From positions 1-64,000 of IMG/VR virus record IMGVR_UViG_3300042691_039794: a stretch of 64,000 bases of DNA, one strand, 5' to 3'. Below the pieces are notes generated by a model. It searched no databases, was not told the DNA's origin, and saw only the letters and a program-made list of their open reading frames with translations. Made by a program: the position numbers and the translations under genes. How positions within the stretch are numbered: position 1 is the first letter of the stretch; the number at the start of each line of letters is the position of its first letter. This stretch comes from a virus. This document shows positions 16,459 to 26,001 of this stretch, piece after piece.

Positions 16459-18357
16459 ATGGACTTAGTCAAAATATTGTCTACTGTAGTAGAAAAAAAA
16501 TCTATTAGTACAAAACTTGTTATTAATGAGGCGTTGTCAAAAAAAGTAATTGAGAAACTTTTGAAAAAATTTAAAACGCAAACAAAAGATGACGATTCGG
16601 TTATTCTTAAAACAATCGAAGGTTTTAGTAAATTCAAAGATAGTTTACCAACTGGTAAGAGGGATATTACTCAATATGATTATTTACCTTTAAAAAATAT
16701 CGTTCTAACTAAAGAAACAAAAAAATTAGAAAAAGAATCATATCCAAAATACATAGAACAAAATAAAGGGGCCAATAAAAACGATGTAAAAAAAGCCCTT
16801 AAAAAATATTTTGAGTTGTATCCTTTGTTGGCTCCAAATCAAAGAAATTTAGACAACCTACCATACCTGAAATTAATTGAATTCTTACAACAAAAGTTTA
16901 ATACAATTATTACAGCCGCGGCAACAAAAAAGTTCAAAGAAGAAGCACCTTCAATCACAAATGAGCAATTAATTTATTATATATCTGCTTACTTAGACAA
17001 CTATAATAACTTGCCTGAAACTACACCACCAATATTATTCATGACTTTTGAACAATTGGAACATGTGGTTGATGGTTTGGGTGGAATTTCTGACGATTTG
17101 AAAAAACCAAAAGGTCAGTATGACGACATCGAAAGAATCTATGATCAAGACAACCTTTTGATATTTAAACCAAACGGAAAAGAACAATGTGTAAGATTGG
17201 CACATGGTAGAAGTTGGTGTATATCAAGAGAAGGAGGAAGTAATCTTTATTACAATTATAGATTAGATAAAAATTTAACAATCTACTATGTTATAGATTT
17301 AGATAAACCATACGGTGATTTAGATTTTGCTAGTGTAATACTTGTTGATAAATACGGTAGAAAAAGAATTGCAGATGGAAAAAATATGGCAGGAGGATAC
17401 TCTGGACATAACGTAGAAAGTTGGGACACAATAAGTAAAAAAGTTCCAAAAATTGCCGACAAAGAGAATTTATTTGTACCTGACCCATTAACTGATGAAG
17501 AACAGGATCTATTTTACAAATATAGAAATGCATCAGTAAGTCAAGATGCGGTAAAAGAATTAGGAAGTGTACACGCAGCAGAAATGTGGTTAGAATTAAG
17601 AAGCCCGGATCTTAGCAATTATTCAAACGGAAGTACTGTATATTCAAATTTACCTGACGAACTTAAGAAAAAATATATAAGTTTAGATTTAGGACTGACA
17701 TCTGAAATGATTAAAAATTCTTCACCTGAGGTTTTAAAACTTTATGCGTCACGTCAATTAGAAAAGATACTTAGAAAGTCACTAAAAGAATTGAAAAGCA
17801 CTGATATTAGTTTCTTAAAAACACCAATTATGGCTCAACATAAGGAAGGTTTGAAAGAAAGATTTGCTAGTGAATTAACTATGGGCGGTAATGACAAAGG
17901 ATATATTTCTTTGGAATACCCTAACGATATAAGTTCCAAATTTGCCGCTTTGTATGGTTTTGATACTTTTTTCGATTCATTACCAAATGACATTGAGTTT
18001 TTAACTTTGGAAAATAAATCAGGAGAACCTATGACGGAAAAAATACCTGAAAGTATTTCGAGATTCCAAAATCTAACCACATTGGTTATTATAAATTTTA
18101 TAGATGAATTACCAAACAACATTGGAGATTTGAAAAATTTAGGTTTTTTGAGTATTAATGATTGTCCGAATCTAAAATCTTTTCCCGACTCTATTTCCAA
18201 ACTCAGTTGTTTAGAGTATTTTTCACTCGAAGGATCAAACACCTCACATTTAAAATTACCTGAAAGCGCAAAACCATATATGAAACTTCATTCTGATTTT
18301 GTTGAGTTAGATTTTCCTGAGAATATGAGACAACATTGCGAACCAATAAAATATTAG
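16459..18357 (+). CDS. LRR protein with WC-motif domain
   Basis: A 632-residue protein of unknown function. The N-terminus has a hydrophobic/amphipathic run ending LVINEAL (residues 21-27), similar to capsid-targeting peptides cut after xE. A central domain around Trp253-Cys254 (AHGRSWCISREGG, then NLTIYYVIDLD) recurs in the protein at 37060 around Trp170-Cys171. The C-terminal part from about residue 510 holds leucine-rich repeats (IPESISRFQNLTTL, LPNNIGDLKNLGFL, FPDSISKLSCLEYF). It may be a virion-packaged effector or a protein-binding factor. Confidence 0.8.
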   Translation: MDLVKILSTVVEKKSISTKLVINEALSKKVIEKLLKKFKTQTKDDDSVILKTIEGFSKFKDSLPTGKRDITQYDYLPLKNIVLTKETKKLEKESYPKYIEQNKGANKNDVKKALKKYFELYPLLAPNQRNLDNLPYLKLIEFLQQKFNTIITAAATKKFKEEAPSITNEQLIYYISAYLDNYNNLPETTPPILFMTFEQLEHVVDGLGGISDDLKKPKGQYDDIERIYDQDNLLIFKPNGKEQCVRLAHGRSWCISREGGSNLYYNYRLDKNLTIYYVIDLDKPYGDLDFASVILVDKYGRKRIADGKNMAGGYSGHNVESWDTISKKVPKIADKENLFVPDPLTDEEQDLFYKYRNASVSQDAVKELGSVHAAEMWLELRSPDLSNYSNGSTVYSNLPDELKKKYISLDLGLTSEMIKNSSPEVLKLYASRQLEKILRKSLKELKSTDISFLKTPIMAQHKEGLKERFASELTMGGNDKGYISLEYPNDISSKFAALYGFDTFFDSLPNDIEFLTLENKSGEPMTEKIPESISRFQNLTTLVIINFIDELPNNIGDLKNLGFLSINDCPNLKSFPDSISKLSCLEYFSLEGSNTSHLKLPESAKPYMKLHSDFVELDFPENMRQHCEPIKY

Positions 18358-18360
18358 AAT

Positions 18361-18657
18361 ATGAAAAACATAGATTGTGAGATCTACATAAGCCAACTAA
18401 TTTCTTTCTTTGAAAACAACCCAAACGATTTAATGATTTTGATTGGGGACTTACAAAAAAAAGATTTCTACGATAAGTTAAAAGAGAGGTGTAAAAAAAA
18501 TTCTGAAAATGGAGATGATTACATTTTGAGTCGACAACAGATTGTTGACATCATATTAGAATTAAAAATACCCGAACTTAATAATGTTGTAGACCCACAA
18601 AACCTTATTGATGGTGTGATACAAAAAACCAAATGGGGAGAAATTAATTTAAATTAA
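18361..18657 (+). CDS. Hypothetical protein (98 aa)
   Basis: Unrecognised acidic helical protein (NIDCEIYISQLISFFENNPND), 3 bp after the LRR gene and probably co-transcribed with it. No motif stands out. Confidence 0.65.
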   Translation: MKNIDCEIYISQLISFFENNPNDLMILIGDLQKKDFYDKLKERCKKNSENGDDYILSRQQIVDIILELKIPELNNVVDPQNLIDGVIQKTKWGEINLN

Positions 18658-18691
18658 ACTCAAAAAAATTTTATAATTAAAAAAAAAGTTT

Positions 18692-18699
18692 TATCTTTG
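18692..18699 (+). promoter_or_regulatory. Bacteroidetes -7 promoter element
   Basis: TATCTTTG, an exact TAnnTTTG, in a 64-bp AT-rich gap 22 bp before the DUF932 gene. No clear -33 TTG is visible. Confidence 0.6.
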
Positions 18700-18721
18700 T
18701 ATTCTAATAACAAAACAATAT

Positions 18722-19477
18722 ATGGAATACACATCAGAACTAATCAAAAAATTTGCCCCTTCGGCATTCGCAACTTCCCCATCTCCAAAAATGACAAACA
18801 AATATACCTTTGTTCCTACGGATCAGGTTATTGAGTTTTTTGATCGTGAAGGATGGAAAGTTTCATCAGTAAAACAAACTGGTAAAGGTATACATGGTCT
18901 TCACGAGATCAAGTTTCGAAACAGTGAATTACCAAAAGTAGGAGACACTTTGGTTGAGGCCATAATCCGTAATTCACACAACGGCACATCGGCTTTCTCC
19001 ATGAGTGCAGGACTTTTTCGTTTGGTATGTTCTAACGGACTTACAGTACCAACCGCAGTTGCTGAAAAATTTACAATGAGACACAATCATTTTGGTCTTG
19101 ATGATGTTAAAGAGTTGGCTGACAATTTTTCAAAAAAACTACCTTTAATTGAAACATCAGTCGGAAGTATGATGGCTCGTGAGTTAAACACAGATGAAAA
19201 AATTGATTTTGTTCGCAAATCTGCACAAATCCGTTTTGGAGTTGAAAAAACTTTGAACGATTTGGAAATCATGAACTTGTTAACCCCGAACCGAAAAGAC
19301 GATGAAGGAGACGACATGTGGAGAATCTTTAACGTAGTACAAGAAAAATTTGTAAGAGGAGGAGCACAGGTGATGAACAACAAAGGACGAGTTGTTAAAA
19401 TGAGAAAAATTGATAACATACTTTCTCAAAACACAATCAATACGAAACTTTGGCAATTAGCGGAAGAAATGATTTAA
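18722..19477 (+). CDS. DUF932 phage/plasmid-like protein
   Basis: A 251-residue protein matching DUF932, a family common in large phages and plasmids with unknown biochemical role. The typical stretches are KYTFVPTDQVIEFF (family N-terminal strand-helix), HEIKFRNS, GTSAFSMSAGLFRLVCSNGL and MRHNH. It is a single-gene unit with promoter 18692 upstream and terminator 19483 downstream, and has fewer A/T-ending codons than its neighbours. Early expression is likely. Confidence 0.85.
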   Translation: MEYTSELIKKFAPSAFATSPSPKMTNKYTFVPTDQVIEFFDREGWKVSSVKQTGKGIHGLHEIKFRNSELPKVGDTLVEAIIRNSHNGTSAFSMSAGLFRLVCSNGLTVPTAVAEKFTMRHNHFGLDDVKELADNFSKKLPLIETSVGSMMARELNTDEKIDFVRKSAQIRFGVEKTLNDLEIMNLLTPNRKDDEGDDMWRIFNVVQEKFVRGGAQVMNNKGRVVKMRKIDNILSQNTINTKLWQLAEEMI

Positions 19478-19482
19478 TTAAT

Positions 19483-19513
19483 AAAAAGTGGTGACTTTGT
19501 TACCACTTTTTTT
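19483..19513 (+). terminator. Rho-independent terminator
   Basis: AAAAGTGGT (19484-19492) pairs with ACCACTTTT (19502-19510), followed by T residues. It terminates the DUF932 unit. Confidence 0.85.
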
Positions 19514-19524
19514 ATATTGTAAGT

Positions 19525-19875
19525 ATGGAAGAAAAATTATTATTTAGTAAAGAATCAAATTTTTTGGATATTTTGGAAAAAACGCAAAATAAAATATATT
19601 GTTCTGTGTATCTTTCATCACAATATTCCTTAACTCCCGAATTATTAATGTCAAAAAACTATCAAGTTGAGTATTTAGATTCTGTTGAGATTAATGGAAA
19701 AATATATCACAAACAGGGTATTTTTAAAAACAAATCCAATATTTATTTATATCTTGCTAAAAGCAAAGTTTCACTATCATCTTATGAAATAAAAGTTTTT
19801 TATGAATCAGAAAAAATGAGTGAAGCTTTATTCTTCATTAAAAATTTAAATAAACTAAAAGAAAATGGAAATTAG
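19525..19875 (+). CDS. Hypothetical protein (116 aa)
   Basis: Unrecognised beta-rich protein (NKIYCSVYLSSQYSLTPE; VEINGKIYHKQG). It overlaps thioredoxin by 11 bp and heads the redox operon. A TATATTGT just before the start could be a weak -7 element. Confidence 0.65.
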   Translation: MEEKLLFSKESNFLDILEKTQNKIYCSVYLSSQYSLTPELLMSKNYQVEYLDSVEINGKIYHKQGIFKNKSNIYLYLAKSKVSLSSYEIKVFYESEKMSEALFFIKNLNKLKENGN

Positions 19876-20179
19876 TAGTATCGATCTCAATGAAAAGATC
19901 AAAAACAATGAAAAATTAATCGTTGAATTTTGGGCTCCTTGGTGTGGTCCTTGTCAAATGATGAAACCGGTGTTTGAAGGAGTTGCATCAACCAACGAAT
20001 CCAATGTACAAATGTATACGATGAATATCGATAATAACAGAGAAGTTGCAATGTCATTAGGCATAAGAAACATCCCAACTGTAAAAATGTTTAACATGGG
20101 TCAAATTGTTGAAACAAGAGTAGGAGTTTTAAATGAATCCCAAATAAAAGAACTTGTAACCGAATTAGTAAATGGATAA
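19865..20179 (+). CDS. trxA: Thioredoxin
   Basis: A 104-residue thioredoxin with the active site WCGPC (Cys27, Cys30) and the cis-proline context RNIPTVKMF. Full family length. It most likely reduces ribonucleotide reductase, supplying deoxynucleotides for replication. The reductase itself is not in the window. It is paired with a glutaredoxin-like gene that overlaps it by 8 bp. Confidence 0.95.
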   Translation: MEISSIDLNEKIKNNEKLIVEFWAPWCGPCQMMKPVFEGVASTNESNVQMYTMNIDNNREVAMSLGIRNIPTVKMFNMGQIVETRVGVLNESQIKELVTELVNG

Positions 20180-20465
20180 AATAGTAGTACTTTATACGAT
20201 GAAATCTTGCCCATTTTGTCATATTTTAAAAGAAATGTTAGAAAAAGAAAATCTACCCTTCATCGATAGAGATATTGACGAATATCCTGAAGAATATGAT
20301 TTATTTACAAAGGCAACTGGTAATGAATATGTACCTTCATTTATGACAATTGAATCACCCGAAACCTCCCCAATATCAAAATTATTTGCACCTGAAAGAG
20401 ATTTTGACGAAATTACCGATGGATTACAAATAATAAAAGAATTTTATGAAAAATCCCCTAAATAA
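20172..20465 (+). CDS. Glutaredoxin-like protein
   Basis: A 97-residue glutaredoxin-fold protein with the redox motif SCPFC (Cys13, Cys16) after the first strand (IVVLYTMK) and the YVPSFMTI cis-Pro region. It carries a short insertion and an acidic tail. It probably cooperates with the neighbouring thioredoxin in nucleotide reduction or thiol balance. The terminator begins inside its last codons. Confidence 0.88.
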   Translation: MDKIVVLYTMKSCPFCHILKEMLEKENLPFIDRDIDEYPEEYDLFTKATGNEYVPSFMTIESPETSPISKLFAPERDFDEITDGLQIIKEFYEKSPK

Positions 20466-20477
20466 AAGGGGATTTTT
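20451..20477. terminator. Bidirectional terminator between convergent units
   Basis: AAATCCCCT (20451-20459) pairs with AGGGGATTT (20467-20475), flanked by A residues on the left and T residues on the right. It can therefore serve both the glutaredoxin unit and the minus-strand gene ending at 20481. Confidence 0.85.
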
Positions 20478-20480
20478 AAT

Positions 20481-21167
20481 TTAGAATATTATTACATCTT
20501 TTAATCTATCTTGAACCAAATAAGGTTTTTCAAAATTCTGAAACAATATGTCTTCGTAGAATTCAAAATTATCGAACCTTTTATTAAACTCAACCAAGTC
20601 GAAATCAAAAACATCAAGAATTAAATTTTTGATTACCTGTGTTTCGTAAATTGATTTACACCCAATTTCTAAATCATATTCCTCATCCAAATTTTTCAAA
20701 CGCATTGTCATTTCTTTGATACCTACTGTTGATGATATTTGATTTAGAATATAATGGTAGTAGTAATAAATTGATCTACCACAATCTAAACTATAACCGA
20801 ATGGAAATTCAGATCTGACCGATACAAAGTTTTCATCATTATTACTTTCAACATAAACATCTTTGTGTACTTGTAGTTTTATAAATTTTTTTTCTGAAAT
20901 TTCTTGATCATATTTTATTACATCAACAATATTGAAAGTTTTGTTTTCATATATCGCCAAATGATCATCGAACCATTTAGAAAACTCATCTTGTATTTCA
21001 GTTAAATCTAAAATTGTTTTGGAAGTGGTTACGCCATTAACTAAAAAAAAAGGACCACAGTCGGTAACCTCAATTATAGTTTTTTCTTTTTTGTCGATTT
21101 TGGAAAGGATATAATCTGCAAATAAATTTACAGTTGTGTTTTTTGTGTCTCTTATTAATTTTCTCAT
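20481..21167 (-). CDS. Hypothetical protein (228 aa), minus strand
   Basis: Unrecognised alpha/beta protein (LFADYILSKIDKKEKTIIEVTDCGPFFLVNG). It looks like a conserved phage protein, since the N-terminal strand-turn-strand with TDCG is well defined. It is last in a minus-strand block of four genes (23498 to 20481). No catalytic motif is recognised. Confidence 0.7.
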   Translation of the reverse strand: MRKLIRDTKNTTVNLFADYILSKIDKKEKTIIEVTDCGPFFLVNGVTTSKTILDLTEIQDEFSKWFDDHLAIYENKTFNIVDVIKYDQEISEKKFIKLQVHKDVYVESNNDENFVSVRSEFPFGYSLDCGRSIYYYYHYILNQISSTVGIKEMTMRLKNLDEEYDLEIGCKSIYETQVIKNLILDVFDFDLVEFNKRFDNFEFYEDILFQNFEKPYLVQDRLKDVIIF

Positions 21168-21218
21168 TATTGATTTTTAAAAAAAATAATAAATTAAAAA
21201 AAAACTATAAACACTTTT

Positions 21219-22175
21219 TCAAATGTATTCTGATATATAATCATTTATTATGTTTTTGATATTCGAAGATGAAATTTCATCATCTAACTCAAGTTGCTCA
21301 ATGCATCCATGATAAGTCATCTCTCTAAGCATATCATCGGGACCATAAGTGTCAAAAATATTAATTTTATAATTTGAAAAACACTCAAAAAAGTTTCTTA
21401 AAAAATTATTGAAATCAACAAATTTTAAATATCCCCCATTATATATTTTTGGATAAAATATCTCACTTAGTGAGTTTAAAACTGTTTTTTTCCAATTATC
21501 ATATATGTTTTTTTTATAAGAAAAATTATATAAAGACAATAAATTTTCACGAAGACCCTCAAATGTATCTGTGTATAAAACGGACAAAAACAAATGGTCA
21601 GTTCTTAATATCTCATCAATATTATTTCTAATATTGAAAGTACCGTTTTCAAAATAATTTTCAACTGAACCTTGATTAAACTCAAAATCACCCAAATCTA
21701 AATTTATTGACCCAAAATTTTCTAAAATAAAATTTTTTAAATATCTTTTATTTTCTGGTGTAAATTGTTTCAATATATCATAGTAAAAATCAATTTCAGA
21801 TTCGGAAACATAATCCAAGTTTTCCATTTTTTGAAATTTAGGGTAGTCATTTTCAGAAAAAAACGCGTCAAGGTTCCTAAAGTTGTAAAATTGAAAGTAG
21901 TATTTATCATCTACAACATTTACCATGGGAATTTTGGATAAAAAATAATTGGGACCAACTTCATCAAGTATTACTAAACAAATCTCATTAAATTTATATT
22001 CATCAATACCGTAAAAACAATGATCCCAAATCTGATCTAAATCCAACTTATGAACCATTTTTTTTGGTTTCAAATATTTGAAAACAAAATTTGTAGTTGA
22101 TCCAAATATTCTTAAAACTAAATCTGCATCGGTACCTCCATTGTTAAATAAAGTTATTAATCGAGACGCATTCAT
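21219..22175 (-). CDS. Hypothetical protein, paralogue of next gene
   Basis: A 318-residue acidic, aromatic-rich protein. Its first 60 residues (ITLFNNGGTDADLVLRIFG, then KYLKPKKMVHKLDLDQIWD) match those of the adjacent gene at 22178 (IEYFNNGDWDFISKIF, FIKSKNLLQEIDIDQI) in spacing and key residues. The two therefore probably arose by tandem duplication and then diverged. Function unknown. Confidence 0.7.
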   Translation of the reverse strand: MNASRLITLFNNGGTDADLVLRIFGSTTNFVFKYLKPKKMVHKLDLDQIWDHCFYGIDEYKFNEICLVILDEVGPNYFLSKIPMVNVVDDKYYFQFYNFRNLDAFFSENDYPKFQKMENLDYVSESEIDFYYDILKQFTPENKRYLKNFILENFGSINLDLGDFEFNQGSVENYFENGTFNIRNNIDEILRTDHLFLSVLYTDTFEGLRENLLSLYNFSYKKNIYDNWKKTVLNSLSEIFYPKIYNGGYLKFVDFNNFLRNFFECFSNYKINIFDTYGPDDMLREMTYHGCIEQLELDDEISSSNIKNIINDYISEYI

Positions 22176-22177
22176 AG

Positions 22178-23293
22178 TCAGATGTAATCGTAAAACAATT
22201 CGTTAATATTTTTTGTTGTTCTACTCCAGTCAGGATATTCAGGAACTCTAAAATCAATACACTCAATCTCGTCGTTATTCATCATACCAACCATTAATTG
22301 AATAAACCCACCAAAGTATTCTAAATAAGAATCACTATAATAACCACCTTTATTATTTTCTAAAAACATATCAATTATGTTTTGAAAATTCCTGATTTTA
22401 ATGTAACTATCATATCTAGTCACTTTAGACCCATCAGTTCTAGTAACCTCTCTTGGAACCTCACTAATTCTTCCTTCAAAGTATTCATCTAAACCACGAT
22501 AAACTAAATCGTATACCTCATCTTCATATGCACTATTTTCTGCTTGCCAATATAAACTTCTTAAATTAGAACCTAACTCATCTAAATCATTTTTACATAA
22601 CTCGTTAAACGCACCTTCATCATTGACTAAACCATTTAAGTCTTGAGCCCTTATTCTAAAATAACCTTCAGTTCCTTGTTCTTCAGAAAGTTCAGAAAAA
22701 AAGTCAGAGTCATAATCCTCTAAAGATAATTCTGTATCTCCGATTTCTTTAAAAATAATATCTTTAAGTGCTGTAATGTTTGCGTCATCCAGTTCCTCAA
22801 CAACTTGATGATGGGTTACACTATTGTCAAAATACCAATCATGTCCCAAACCATCTTCACTTAAAACAAGTTTTGCAACATCTCTGGCATTTCCATCTCG
22901 TCTTCCACCACAAAAAAGAATTTCTAATTCTTCTCTATCTCTTAAATGAAGATAAAAACCGTCTGGTCTAATAACTACATCAGTAATAAGATTATGTGTA
23001 ATAAACCATATTGTGTTTTTATAGTTGTTTTCTAAACCATAAAGTAAAAAGTGATTTTTAAATTGATCTGGCATGTCATCATAATCCACGTCTGATAACA
23101 TATTATTTTCTACAAAAAAAGAAAAAAGATTGTCATCATAAGAATCACCAGGTATTTGATCGATATCGATTTCTTGTAATAAATTTTTACTTTTTATAAA
23201 TTTCAAAAAACTTAAAATATTATTTCTAAAAATTTTACTTATAAAGTCCCAATCACCATTGTTGAAATATTCTATTATAGTTTTAACAGTCAT
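22178..23293 (-). CDS. Hypothetical protein, paralogue of previous gene
   Basis: A 371-residue very acidic protein sharing FNNG, KF/KS and D(I/L)DQI landmarks with the neighbour at 21219, 2 bp downstream. The acidic composition (many Asp/Glu/Asn) may mimic DNA or simply be a negatively charged virion protein; neither is proven. Directly before the ATG the minus strand reads ATATTTATAAGT, close to the recurring late-type element. Confidence 0.7.
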   Translation of the reverse strand: MTVKTIIEYFNNGDWDFISKIFRNNILSFLKFIKSKNLLQEIDIDQIPGDSYDDNLFSFFVENNMLSDVDYDDMPDQFKNHFLLYGLENNYKNTIWFITHNLITDVVIRPDGFYLHLRDREELEILFCGGRRDGNARDVAKLVLSEDGLGHDWYFDNSVTHHQVVEELDDANITALKDIIFKEIGDTELSLEDYDSDFFSELSEEQGTEGYFRIRAQDLNGLVNDEGAFNELCKNDLDELGSNLRSLYWQAENSAYEDEVYDLVYRGLDEYFEGRISEVPREVTRTDGSKVTRYDSYIKIRNFQNIIDMFLENNKGGYYSDSYLEYFGGFIQLMVGMMNNDEIECIDFRVPEYPDWSRTTKNINELFYDYI

Positions 23294-23304
23294 ACTTATA
23301 AATA

Positions 23305-23333
23305 TAAAAAAAGGTGGAAAACAATTCCCACCT
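23305..23333 (-). terminator. Minus-strand terminator
   Basis: On the minus strand AGGTGG pairs with CCACCT (23328-23333 and 23312-23317) and is followed by a run of T. It lies after the small gene 23361-23498 and before the gene starting at 23293. Confidence 0.75.
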
Positions 23334-23360
23334 CAGTTAAGATCAATAAACCAACAACAA

Positions 23361-23498
23361 TTATTTGTTTTTATAATATTTTTCAACAATCTTTTTGATA
23401 TTTTCGTTAACAGTTTTTACTTTAGATTGTTGTTGAGTTTTAACTTCTTGTTGAGGTGTTTGAGCTTGATTGGCTTTATTTTTACATCCGCATCCCAT
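23361..23498 (-). CDS. Small Cys-start protein (45 aa)
   Basis: A 45-residue ORF starting MGCGCKNKANQAQ, with a Gln-rich centre and a Lys-rich helix (ENIKKIVEKYYKNK). Phages often carry tiny proteins beginning MGCGC. It has its own terminator and a divergent neighbour at 23581, which makes it a credible real gene. Function unknown. Confidence 0.6.
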   Translation of the reverse strand: MGCGCKNKANQAQTPQQEVKTQQQSKVKTVNENIKKIVEKYYKNK

Positions 23499-23567
23499 GA
23501 TTTATGTTTATTATTGTTTATTTTATATATAATAAATATAACCTCAAATTTTATTTGTAAAGTATCA

Positions 23568-23580
23568 AATATTTATAAAT
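23568..23580 (+). promoter_or_regulatory. Late-type promoter candidate
   Basis: AATATTTATAAAT ends directly at the GTG start of the gene at 23581, in the divergent gap between two transcription units. Confidence 0.45.
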
Positions 23581-25182
23581 GTGAAAAAAATAGTACTTAC
23601 TGAAAAAAATTTAATTAGTTTAATAAATTTAATAATTGAGAATGTCAATCAAGAACAAGAAGTAATTGAGTTGTCATCAGAACAATTTTTGAATCTTTTA
23701 AAACGAGTCAATTACAACTACCAAGGATTAAAAAACATTGCTCAGTTCAAAAATAAAAGATTTAAAATTACTGAAGCATTAAATTTAACAGGTCTCCCTA
23801 TAAAAACTTTATATGATATAGAGGTTGATGGACCACTAATTTTGAAAAGATCTAAAATTGAAAAAATTTATAATGTTGTAGTTGGTGGTTCATTAGATAT
23901 TTCTGACACGAAAATTTCCGAAATTCCTCAAGTCCATACAAATAGATTAATTTATCATGGTAGTACACTTGCCGAAATAGAAAGAAAAAGAAAATTACAA
24001 ATCAAATTTGACGAACAAGAAGAAAGAAGAGAAGAAAATGAATGGGATGAAGAAAACACTGATGAAGAATCTGAAATGGCACATGCCGTTTTTGAATTTG
24101 CCGTTAATAGTGGACATGTTGGTAAAATTGATACTGAAACAGTAAAGGCATTAAAACAAAATATAGAATCATTAGTTGAAAAACAAATTGAGTTAGACAA
24201 AAAACAAGATTCTTTAGACACAAACGACGATGAATGGAATTCAAAATGGGATGAAATTCAAGAAAAAATTGATGAAATAGAAAATGAAATAAAAGATTTA
24301 GAATCTGAGTTAGATGATGAAACAACCGATAAAGTTGATGTCTATAATTTTTATCCTGAGGGTAGAAGTCATTATGATATGAAAGTTTATCTTTCTCTTG
24401 ATAATGGATTTGAATATGTGGTGTCAACATATAGTAACGCGATGTCATCGTTAGAAGATTATTACCAAGAATGGGTTGACAACCCAACAGATTATCTTTC
24501 GAGTGAATTTCTTGAGGGTTATGTGGATGGTGATCAAGTTGCAGAATATTTAGAAGATTCATTCAGAGATAGTGTCTACGATTCTCCTGAATCTTATGAT
24601 GTGACCCGTTTTTTAAGTAAAGATCAAGAAACCGAAATATGGTTACTTGAAATGGAAAAGTGGGTTTATGAGAATGAAGGATTAAGAGTCCCAATAATGT
24701 ACCCAACAAAAGAAATAGACGGAAAAGTTTTTGATTTTGAAGATTCAGAAGGTAACAGATTTCAATATGTAAACACAAGTACAAATCCAAATACTTCAAA
24801 TTGGGTTTTATATAAAGAAGGGCAAGTTATACCTCCTCACCAAATATATGATGATGAAAATACTGAAGAACACAATGAAGAACGTGAAAGTAGAATATCG
24901 GATATTGATTATGAAATAGAGGAAATTAAAGATAATCCAGATGGGGATTTAGATGATGAATCTGTAGAATCTGTTGTGGAAGATATGAAATATGACGCAG
25001 AAAGAAACCCAATGAGTTATGTAAATGATTATGGATTAGATAGTGTATACTTCATAGATACAACACGAATACTTAATGATTTGATTGATAATTCATCATT
25101 TGAAGTTTTAGCATACTACGATGGAAATTACGATGAGATCAATATTAATGGAACCGATTATGTGGTTTTTAGAATCGATTGA
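23581..25182 (+). CDS. Acidic LRR-like protein with capsid-targeting-like N-terminus
   Basis: A 533-residue protein starting at GTG; an ATG at 23579 is out of frame and stops at once. Residues 1-22 (KKIVLTEKNLISLINLIIE) form an amphipathic helix ending in IIE, like a T4 capsid-targeting peptide. A short repeat region of about 20-residue beta units follows (EVDGPLILKRSKIEKI, VVGGSLDISDTKISEI), then a coiled-coil and a very Asp/Glu-rich C-terminal half. A virion-internal protein is plausible. Confidence 0.75.
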   Translation: MKKIVLTEKNLISLINLIIENVNQEQEVIELSSEQFLNLLKRVNYNYQGLKNIAQFKNKRFKITEALNLTGLPIKTLYDIEVDGPLILKRSKIEKIYNVVVGGSLDISDTKISEIPQVHTNRLIYHGSTLAEIERKRKLQIKFDEQEERREENEWDEENTDEESEMAHAVFEFAVNSGHVGKIDTETVKALKQNIESLVEKQIELDKKQDSLDTNDDEWNSKWDEIQEKIDEIENEIKDLESELDDETTDKVDVYNFYPEGRSHYDMKVYLSLDNGFEYVVSTYSNAMSSLEDYYQEWVDNPTDYLSSEFLEGYVDGDQVAEYLEDSFRDSVYDSPESYDVTRFLSKDQETEIWLLEMEKWVYENEGLRVPIMYPTKEIDGKVFDFEDSEGNRFQYVNTSTNPNTSNWVLYKEGQVIPPHQIYDDENTEEHNEERESRISDIDYEIEEIKDNPDGDLDDESVESVVEDMKYDAERNPMSYVNDYGLDSVYFIDTTRILNDLIDNSSFEVLAYYDGNYDEININGTDYVVFRID

Positions 25183-25221
25183 TGTTTACTAGAACAACAA
25201 AATGTCATATTATTTTAATTA

Positions 25222-25998
25222 ATGGCAAAAAAGAAAAAAATAGAGTTTCTTATGGATACCGATTGGATGTTTGAAAAACCAATTGATAGAGAACATAAAG
25301 AATATAAATTATTATCTTATTTTCAAAAAATGGGAGAAAAGTTAGACAAACTAGAACTTTATCCAGGATTTATTGAATTGTCACTACACCTCATCAACTT
25401 ACAAACTTTAATAAAAGATAGAAAGTTAATTTACACAAACAAAAGTTTTAATTCAATTGACGACGAATTATTGGTAAGAGATCTTAAATTAAGAGAAATA
25501 CCACAAATGTCAGAACAAGAATACAAAGAATTCTTATCTATATTAACTTATTCCACCCCTAGAGTTTTTGAGTATTTTAATATCGCTAAATCAGTTTGGA
25601 CTGCAGTTTATGACTCAGTGGATTTGGTCCTCAAAAAAAATAAAAAAAACACAAATTCATCAAAAGGATATTTTTATTTCACCAAAAAATCTGACAACAA
25701 AATTTTTGTATGGGAATATGAAATAAAACCCGCATCTAAAAAATCGCCTGAATTTAAAACAAACGTTACGTTGATTTACAACGATGATGTAAAAAATTTG
25801 ACATTAGCCAAAATAATTTCTAACTTTTCTAATTGGGAAGATAAAAGAACATTACCAGTATTTCAAATGGACAGTAAAGGGGATTTTCCAATAGAAGAAA
25901 CACTATTACCTTTATTTAAGAGAAGATTAATTTCTTTCATCAACCACAATAAATTAAACACTGAGTTTCAAAGGTTGGTAGAAAAAAAAGAAGATTAG
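25222..25998 (+). CDS. Hypothetical protein (258 aa)
   Basis: Unrecognised alpha/beta protein (KKKKIEFLMDTDWMFEKPIDREH; YSTPRVFEYFNIAKSVW). It looks well folded and is likely conserved among related phages. It heads a run of genes leading to glutamine synthetase. Confidence 0.7.
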   Translation: MAKKKKIEFLMDTDWMFEKPIDREHKEYKLLSYFQKMGEKLDKLELYPGFIELSLHLINLQTLIKDRKLIYTNKSFNSIDDELLVRDLKLREIPQMSEQEYKEFLSILTYSTPRVFEYFNIAKSVWTAVYDSVDLVLKKNKKNTNSSKGYFYFTKKSDNKIFVWEYEIKPASKKSPEFKTNVTLIYNDDVKNLTLAKIISNFSNWEDKRTLPVFQMDSKGDFPIEETLLPLFKRRLISFINHNKLNTEFQRLVEKKED

Positions 25999-26001
25999 AA
26001 A

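Noticed and set aside
24104-24799. Minus-strand open frames opposite the gene at 23581
   Set aside because: Mirror frames of an Asp/Glu/Asn-rich protein. They are rich in His/Leu/Tyr, lack a domain, and the plus frame has promoter and start support.
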